A stretch of 8,849 nt of DNA from JAFASC01 sp036265935 (GTDB lineage: Bacteria > Pseudomonadota > Alphaproteobacteria > Rhizobiales > Beijerinckiaceae), in the NCBI GenBank assembly GCA_036265935.1, contig DATAOB010000107.1, forward strand, positions 1 to 8,849. Reading direction: 5' to 3'. Under the pieces are notes generated by a model, which saw nothing but the letters and a program-made list of their open reading frames with translations, searched no databases and had not been told where the DNA came from. Shown one piece after another: positions 4,280 to 8,849 of the stretch. Every line of letters begins with the position of its first letter. The stretch's first letter is position 1. Both the position numbers and the translations under genes were made by a program.

Positions 4280-7057
4280 ATGGACAAGACGTTCGATCCT
4301 GCCGCCGTGGAAGCCCGCGTTTCCGCGGCATGGGAGCGGGCAGGGGCGTTTCGCGCCGGGCGGCCGGACCGGATGAACGCGCCGCCCTTCTCGATGGTCA
4401 TCCCGCCGCCGAACGTCACCGGCTCGCTGCATATGGGGCACGCGCTCAACAACACGCTGCAGGATATTCTGTGCCGCTTCGAGCGCATGCGCGGCAAGGA
4501 CGTGCTCTGGCAGCCGGGCACCGACCACGCCGGTATTGCGACGCAGATGGTCGTCGAGCGCCAGCTCATGGAGCGGCAGGAGCCGAACCGCCGCGATCTC
4601 GGGCGCGAGAAATTTCTGGAATATGTCTGGGCCTGGAAGGCTGAATCCGGCGGCGCAATCGTCAATCAGCTGAAGCGCCTCGGCGCCTCATGCGATTGGG
4701 CGCGCGAGCGCTTCACCATGGACGAAGGGCTGTCGCGCGCGGTGGCGAAGGTTTTCGTGCAGCTTTATCGCGAGGGGCTGATCTACAAGGACAAACGCCT
4801 CGTCAATTACGATCCGAAACTGCAAACAGCGATCTCCGATCTCGAAGTGCAGCAGGTCGAAATCAAAGGCAGCCTGTGGCAATTCAAATATCCGGTGATC
4901 GATCAATCCGGACGCGACACCGGCGAGTTCATCACGGTGGCGACGACGCGGCCCGAGACGATGCTCGGCGACACCGCCGTCGCCGTGCATCCCGACGACG
5001 AGCGCTACCGGCATCTGCACCGCAAGCGTGTGCGGCTGCCTCTCGTCGGCAGATCGATTCCGATCGTGACCGACGCGTATTCCGATCCGGAAAAGGGAAC
5101 GGGCGCGGTCAAAATCACGCCGGCGCATGACTTCAACGATTTCGAAGTCGGGCGCCGCCACGACCTACCGCTCGTCAATGTGCTCGATGCCGACGCGAAG
5201 ATCACGCTGCGCGATAACGAATCCTTTCTTGCCGGCGTGCCGCAATCGGCTGACCTTAACGAAACGATCGCTGCGCTTGACGATCAGGATCGCTTCGTCG
5301 CGCGCAAACGCGTCGTCGAGATGATGGAAGCGCGCGGTCTGCTTGCCGCGACCGAGCCGCATACGCATGTCGTGCCGCACGGCGAGCGTTCGGGTGCTGT
5401 CGTCGAGCCGTGGCTTACGGACCAATGGTATGTCGACGCGAAGACGCTGGCACAGCCCGCGCTTGCCGCCGTGCGCGAGGGCCGCGCCAATTTCATTCCC
5501 AGAAATTGGGGGAAAACCTATTTCGATTGGCTCGAAAACATCGAGCCCTGGTGCATTTCGCGCCAGCTCTGGTGGGGTCACCAGATCCCGGCGTGGTATG
5601 CGCCATGGGGCGCGATCTATGTCGCTGAAACCGAAGAAGAGGCCATTGCTGAGGCGCTCGGCGATGCCGTCACGCGCGAAATCTATGACGACGAAGAAGC
5701 TGCGCGGATCGCCGAGGACCCGCAGCGCTCGCGCGAGCTTCTGACGCGCGACGAGGACGTGCTCGACACGTGGTTTTCGTCCGCGCTCTGGCCATTCTCG
5801 ACGTTCGGCTGGCCCGACGAAACTCCGGAATTGAAGCGCTATTATCCGACCAGCGTCCTCGTCACCGGCTTCGACATCATCTTCTTCTGGGTCGCCCGGA
5901 TGATGATGATGGGTCTGCACTTTCGTCACGAAGTGCCGTTCCGCGATATCTACATTCACGCGCTCGTCCGCGACGAGAAGGGCGCGAAAATGTCAAAGTC
6001 GAAGGGCAATGTCATCGATCCCCTGCATCTGATCGATGAATACGGCGCTGATGCGCTGCGTTTCACGCTTGCGGCGCTTGCGGCGCAAGGACGCGACGTG
6101 AAGCTCTCGACGTCGCGCGTCGAAGGTTATCGCAATTTCGCGACCAAGCTCTGGAATGCCTTCCGCTTCGCCGAGATGAACAATTGCGTGCATCTCGACG
6201 CTTATGAGTTCCGCTTGAACTCGGTCGAGATCAACCGTTGGATTCTTTCACAGGCCGCATCGGCGGCTGCCGAATTGACCGCGTCGATTCAAGCTTACCG
6301 CTTCAACGATGCGGCGCAGGCGGTCTACCGCTTCATCTGGAACGTCGTCTGCGATTGGTATCTCGAACTGGTCAAACCCCTGCTTGCCGGCGGCAGCGAA
6401 GAAGAGCAGCAGGAAACGCGCGAGACCATTGCATTCGTCCTGGAGATTTGCCTGAAGCTGCTCCACCCCTTCATGCCGTTCCTGACCGAAGAATTGTGGC
6501 ACCAGACGCGTACCGCGCCGCGGTTCGACAATGTGCTGGCGCTGGCGCCATGGCCGGACCTAACCGGCTACGGAAGCCCCGAGGACGAGGCGCAGATCGG
6601 CTGGATGATCGCTCTGATTTCGGAAGTCCGCTCGATCCGCGCCGAGCTCAACGTGCCGCCTGCGGCGCAGATTCCTGTCATCCTGGTCGATGTGGCGCCT
6701 GACGTGGCCGCCCGCGCCGCCAAATGGAACGAGACGATTCGCCGCCTGGCGCGCCTCTCCGAGATCGGTACCGCCCCCGCGGCCCCGGCCGGCGCCGTGC
6801 AGGCGATCGTCGGACACGCGACAATCGCGCTGCCGCTCGGGGACTTCATCGACATCACCGCCGAGCGCGCCCGCCTGCAGAAGGAGATCGCGCGAGAAGA
6901 AAAAGACGGCGCCAAGCTCGATGCGAAACTCGCCAATCCTGATTTTATCGAGCGGGCGCCGGAAGAGGTGGTGGAAGAGAATCGCGAGCGCCGGGCCGAG
7001 GCCGTAGCGCGCATCGCCAAAATGCGTGCCGCGCTGGAGCGGCTGGCGCGGCTCTAA
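4280..7057 (+). CDS. valS: Valyl-tRNA synthetase
   Basis: This class I aminoacyl-tRNA synthetase of 925 residues charges tRNA-Val with valine in the cytoplasm and edits mischarged threonine. The N-terminus MDKTFDPAAVEARVSAAWE is typical. The HIGH-type ATP motif is HMGH at 51-54 within PPPNVTGSLHMGHA, followed by WQPGTDHAGIATQ (77-89). The CP1 editing domain spans about 190-375, with TTRPET (222-227) and AHDFNDF (282-288). The second active-site signature KMSKS is at 570-574. WFSSALWPFSTFGWPDE lies in the catalytic core. The anticodon-binding helical domain follows, and a C-terminal coiled-coil arm (about 858-925, rich in Glu, Arg and Ala) binds the tRNA elbow. Length is within the bacterial range. 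The frame stays open to a TTG at 4211, but ATG 4280 matches the family start and has GAAAG four bases before it. The stop TAA overlaps the stop of the convergent gene. All key motifs are present, so it should be functional. Confidence 0.98.
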   Translation: MDKTFDPAAVEARVSAAWERAGAFRAGRPDRMNAPPFSMVIPPPNVTGSLHMGHALNNTLQDILCRFERMRGKDVLWQPGTDHAGIATQMVVERQLMERQEPNRRDLGREKFLEYVWAWKAESGGAIVNQLKRLGASCDWARERFTMDEGLSRAVAKVFVQLYREGLIYKDKRLVNYDPKLQTAISDLEVQQVEIKGSLWQFKYPVIDQSGRDTGEFITVATTRPETMLGDTAVAVHPDDERYRHLHRKRVRLPLVGRSIPIVTDAYSDPEKGTGAVKITPAHDFNDFEVGRRHDLPLVNVLDADAKITLRDNESFLAGVPQSADLNETIAALDDQDRFVARKRVVEMMEARGLLAATEPHTHVVPHGERSGAVVEPWLTDQWYVDAKTLAQPALAAVREGRANFIPRNWGKTYFDWLENIEPWCISRQLWWGHQIPAWYAPWGAIYVAETEEEAIAEALGDAVTREIYDDEEAARIAEDPQRSRELLTRDEDVLDTWFSSALWPFSTFGWPDETPELKRYYPTSVLVTGFDIIFFWVARMMMMGLHFRHEVPFRDIYIHALVRDEKGAKMSKSKGNVIDPLHLIDEYGADALRFTLAALAAQGRDVKLSTSRVEGYRNFATKLWNAFRFAEMNNCVHLDAYEFRLNSVEINRWILSQAASAAAELTASIQAYRFNDAAQAVYRFIWNVVCDWYLELVKPLLAGGSEEEQQETRETIAFVLEICLKLLHPFMPFLTEELWHQTRTAPRFDNVLALAPWPDLTGYGSPEDEAQIGWMIALISEVRSIRAELNVPPAAQIPVILVDVAPDVAARAAKWNETIRRLARLSEIGTAPAAPAGAVQAIVGHATIALPLGDFIDITAERARLQKEIAREEKDGAKLDAKLANPDFIERAPEEVVEENRERRAEAVARIAKMRAALERLARL

Positions 7058-7680
7058 CGCGCTGCCTTGGCAGAGCTCGCGAGTTCCGGCGCGGGCTTGC
7101 GCGAACGCTTCGCCTCGACGCCAAGCGGTTTGTGCGGCGTCAGCCGGCTCGCTTTTTCGAGCGAGATCAAGGTCTGTCTGTTTGCGACGAGACCCGAGGC
7201 GTTCGAGACGCTGACGAAGTCGCTTTCCCGATGCGGCGGACCGCCGCCGCCGCGATAGACCATCAAGCCTTTTGTGGTGACGACGACATCGCCGGAGCGC
7301 AGCGTCGGGTCATTGACGAACGGCCCGAGCGGCCCCTTGCCGCCCTTCACGGCCTTGATCGCGGCCATCACTTCTTCTGGCGAGGGGCCGTAATGGGCGG
7401 GTTCACTCGGCCGCAGCTGACCCTCACCATCGACGTCGCGGTTGTACGGATCGGAATAGCCGTATGAAGGCGTCCGGTATCGGTATCCAAAGGAAGGCGC
7501 CGGCACGTAGCTCGGCGCCGGGACATAGGCCGAGCGGCCTTCCATGGGGGAGCCGCCGAAAAGGAACGCGAATGGATTGGAACTCTGGGCCGACGCCGCG
7601 CCGGCAAACGCGAACGCCGCCAGGAAAGCAAGCAGACCCGCCTTCCCAAGGCTTTTTTCGGACGCGTCCCTGCTGACCAT
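7054..7680 (-). CDS. Exported protein of unknown function with a YVPAPS repeat
   Basis: The product is 208 residues long. ATG 7680 is chosen over an ATG 21 codons upstream because GAGGG lies eight bases before it (complement of 7689-7693) and a signal peptide begins there: MVSRDASEKSLGK, hydrophobic AGLLAFLAAFAFAGA (14-28), cleavage after ASA (31). The mature part opens with NPFAFLFGG, then a tandem YVPAPS (52-57, 59-64) within a Tyr/Pro-rich stretch to about 80. A compact conserved-looking segment follows: GPSPEEVMAAIKAVKGG (98-114), NDPTLRSGDVVVTTKGLMVY (123-142), and HRESDFVSV (150-158). The tail is basic (EAKRSRKPAP, 189-198). Similar proteins with LRxGDxVxTxxGxxVF and HRxxDF patterns occur as hypothetical proteins in Hyphomicrobiales; I know no function. 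A periplasmic or cell-surface location is inferred. The stop TAG is formed within the valS stop region on the opposite strand. Confidence 0.8.
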   Translation of the reverse strand: MVSRDASEKSLGKAGLLAFLAAFAFAGAASAQSSNPFAFLFGGSPMEGRSAYVPAPSYVPAPSFGYRYRTPSYGYSDPYNRDVDGEGQLRPSEPAHYGPSPEEVMAAIKAVKGGKGPLGPFVNDPTLRSGDVVVTTKGLMVYRGGGGPPHRESDFVSVSNASGLVANRQTLISLEKASRLTPHKPLGVEAKRSRKPAPELASSAKAAR

Positions 7681-7788
7681 TATTATTACCCTCGCTTCCC
7701 GCTCCTCTAACAGCTCAGGTAGCCGATGGGTTGCGTGCGGCATCGCACATTCAAGCAGCGGCGGTGGGACGGGCGCTGCAGAATAACC

Positions 7789-7800
7789 GGTAAGATTACC
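7789..7800. repeat. Short palindrome GGTAA-GA-TTACC in the divergent intergenic region
   Basis: GGTAA (7789-7793) and TTACC (7796-7800) are exact inverted arms around GA. The octamer CCGGTAAG that begins this element (7787-7794) recurs at 7824-7831, 37 bases away. The stretch 7681-7938 separates the divergent exported-protein gene and the porin pseudogene and holds no gene that I can support. The palindrome may be an operator; no regulator is suggested by the neighbours. A second small inverted repeat, GTGCG-GCAT-CGCAC, is at 7735-7748. Confidence 0.3.
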
Positions 7801-7926
7801 TCCGTTGATGACCCGCAGGGCGCCCGGTAAGCGTGTGGCGAAAGGGTCACTCTCGCTCTAATACGGAGCGGAGACGGCCCGCCGGATTGCGAGAATCTTG
7901 AATTCCCTGCCTACTGTGCAAGTCGC

Positions 7927-7932
7927 AGGAGG
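7927..7932 (+). promoter_or_regulatory. Strong ribosome binding site of the porin pseudogene
   Basis: AGGAGG, a perfect Shine-Dalgarno match, lies six bases before ATG 7939. It shows that the start of the porin gene is correctly placed and that the gene was once well translated, although the body is now broken. Confidence 0.75.
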
Positions 7933-7938
7933 TCCCTC

Positions 7939-8640
7939 ATGCTTGTGAGACCGCTTTTCTCCGCGGTTGCGCTGTCGTCTTTGGCGGTCGCGGCATTCGC
8001 CGCAGACCTTCCGTCCCGGAAGGCGCCTCCAGCCGTCTATATTCCGCCGCGCCGATCTTTACGTGGAGCGGCCTTTATGTCGGCGTGAATGCCGGGGCTG
8101 CATTCGGCGGCTCCTCGACGGATCGCGCTGACGCCCTCTGTAGATTTCGGCGCGTTTCCATCCGCTTTCGCCGCGGCGCAATCGATCGGTGTCTATCCAT
8201 TCGCCCTGCCGAGTCGGCGAACTAGGTTCATCGGCGGCGGACAGATCGGTTTCAACTGGCAATTCGGTCCGATCGTCGCGCGAAGCCGACATGCAGGGCC
8301 TGCCCCGGCAGGACACAGTGTCGTCGACGCTCTTCAATCCTTCGCCGCCGGCGGCCGTCTTCCTTGCCGGAACGTCCTGCGTCGCCAAAGCCAATATCGG
8401 TTACACGCTCGGCGGCGGCGTCGAATACGCCGTCTGGAACAATTGGTCGGTCAAAGCGGAATACCTTATTACGACATCGGTCGGCAATCGACGACGATCG
8501 GTGCCGCGTTCACGAATTTCGCCCCGGTGACGGGCGGCTTTTCGACCGCTTCGGTGCGCGAGAAGGGCCACATCGTGCGCGCCGGCTTGAACTACCGTTT
8601 CGACTGGGAGCCGGCGCCGCCGGTTGTCGCGCGCTACTGA
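7939..8640 (+). pseudogene. Omp25/Omp31-like outer membrane beta-barrel gene with four frame changes
   Basis: The start encodes a signal peptide, MLVRPLFSAVALSSLAVAAFA, and the mature ADLPSRKAPP start typical of small Hyphomicrobiales porins. Homology then jumps between frames. The start frame stops at TGA 8086, giving 49 residues. PIFTWSGLYVGVNAGAAFGG is one frame over from about 8050. VDFGAFPSAFAAAQSIGVYP and FIGGGQIGFNWQFGPIVA (to 8280) return to the start frame. EADMQGLPR and NIGYTLGGGVEYAVWNNW (8282 to about 8466) are in the third frame. YYDIG and GHIVRAGLNYRFDW are in the start frame again, ending at TGA 8638. Likely indels are one base lost near 8049, one gained or two lost near 8115-8145, about five lost near 8280 (…IVA[GV]EAD), and one T lost near 8467 (CTT-TAT-TAC expected). 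An intact relative would span the outer membrane as an eight-stranded barrel. The gene looks decayed; local sequencing error is the alternative. Confidence 0.85.
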
Positions 8641-8659
8641 CTTCCACTGTGATTTTGCG

Positions 8660-8690
8660 AAGGCCCCAGCTCAGTGCCGGGCCTTTTCAT
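8660..8690 (+). terminator. Rho-independent terminator after the porin pseudogene
   Basis: AAGGCCC (8660-8666) and GGGCCTT (8679-8685) form a perfect seven-base stem with a twelve-base loop. It is followed by TTCATTTT, giving the T-rich tail. It lies 20 bases after the porin stop. This is the clearest terminator in the window. Confidence 0.75.
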
Positions 8691-8849
8691 TTTGACACAC
8701 GATTTCGCGAAGTTCCGGCGTCGCGCTTGTGACTTCGGCGACACAGCGCAAGTGCTTCTTTCCAAGGCAAAACTTGGTCACAAAATGTGCCTGCATTCAG
8801 CCATGAATCAGCGGCTAATTTGAATGATCAAAGGAGCCGGTGAGGCACC
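8691..8849 (+). other. Right-edge intergenic region, probably upstream of a gene outside the window
   Basis: No gene is supported here. Two small inverted repeats are visible, CCAAG-GCAAAA-CTTGG (8762-8777) and CACA-AAA-TGTG (8779-8789). The stretch becomes less GC-rich toward the end, and AAAGGAG (8830-8836) looks like a ribosome binding site for a start at or just beyond 8849. ATG 8824 opens an eight-codon frame to the edge (MIKGAGEA) but has no ribosome binding site, so I do not call it. TTGACA at 8692-8697 has no matching -10 box at the right distance. Confidence 0.3.

Noticed and set aside
4144..4665. Upstream extension of the BrnT frame to a start near 4665.
   Set aside because: It runs antisense through the valS 5' end. 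BrnT homology begins exactly at the GTG at 4143, and no start codon lies in that frame between about 4280 and 4143.
5165..5959. Minus-strand open frame of 264 codons inside valS.
   Set aside because: It is the antisense shadow of a conserved gene, with no recognisable domain.
8089..8640. The open frame from ATG 8089 as a separate 183-residue gene.
   Set aside because: There is no ribosome binding site, its start and middle are out of the porin frame, and it is better read as the tail of the broken porin gene. The TGAATG junction at 8086-8091 looks coincidental.
1..8849. CRISPR array, tRNA, rRNA, insertion sequence or integrase.
   Set aside because: No regularly spaced repeats, no tRNA-like cloverleaf, no transposase or recombinase motif and no terminal inverted repeats were seen.

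Overview
The window is GC-rich and reads like a chromosomal segment of an alphaproteobacterium, most likely of the order Hyphomicrobiales (Rhizobiales). The evidence is the gene set: a PCMT-like methyltransferase beside a TolC-family outer membrane factor, a PopZ/DUF2497 polar organizer, valS, and an Omp25/Omp31-type porin whose mature start reads ADLPSRKAPP. From memory, pcm-like – tolC – popZ – valS is a familiar order in that group. I could not run a search to confirm this.

Left part (1–3526), all on +: the last codons of a small Cys-containing protein, a hairpin, a PCMT-family methyltransferase, a 500-residue TolC homologue with a Ser/Gly-rich insert, a nested inverted repeat that may end tolC transcription, and a PopZ-family protein with short conserved ends and a long low-complexity middle.

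Middle (3543–4279): a toxin-antitoxin module on the minus strand lies between popZ and valS. The toxin gene (BrnT family) comes first and the antitoxin (an Xre-type helix-turn-helix protein) overlaps its end. The antitoxin is intact, starts with GTG and has a strong ribosome binding site. The toxin is frameshifted at a run of five C (five G on the coding strand), which removes its conserved basic C-terminus. Just upstream of the toxin is a good sigma70-like promoter with a perfect 7+1+7 palindrome between the boxes, and the predicted transcript start falls on the toxin's GTG. This suggests an autorepressed, leaderless TA operon. The module is visibly less GC-rich than its neighbours.

Right part (4280–8849): valS is complete (925 aa) and runs convergently into a gene for a small exported protein of unknown function, with the two stop codons overlapping. 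A divergent intergenic region follows, then an Omp25/31-like porin gene broken by four frame changes that sum to zero (a pseudogene), a good rho-independent terminator, and about 160 bases of upstream region for a gene beyond the window.

Most of the window is housekeeping. The parts worth a second look are the TA module with its promoter-operator arrangement and broken toxin, and the decayed porin gene.
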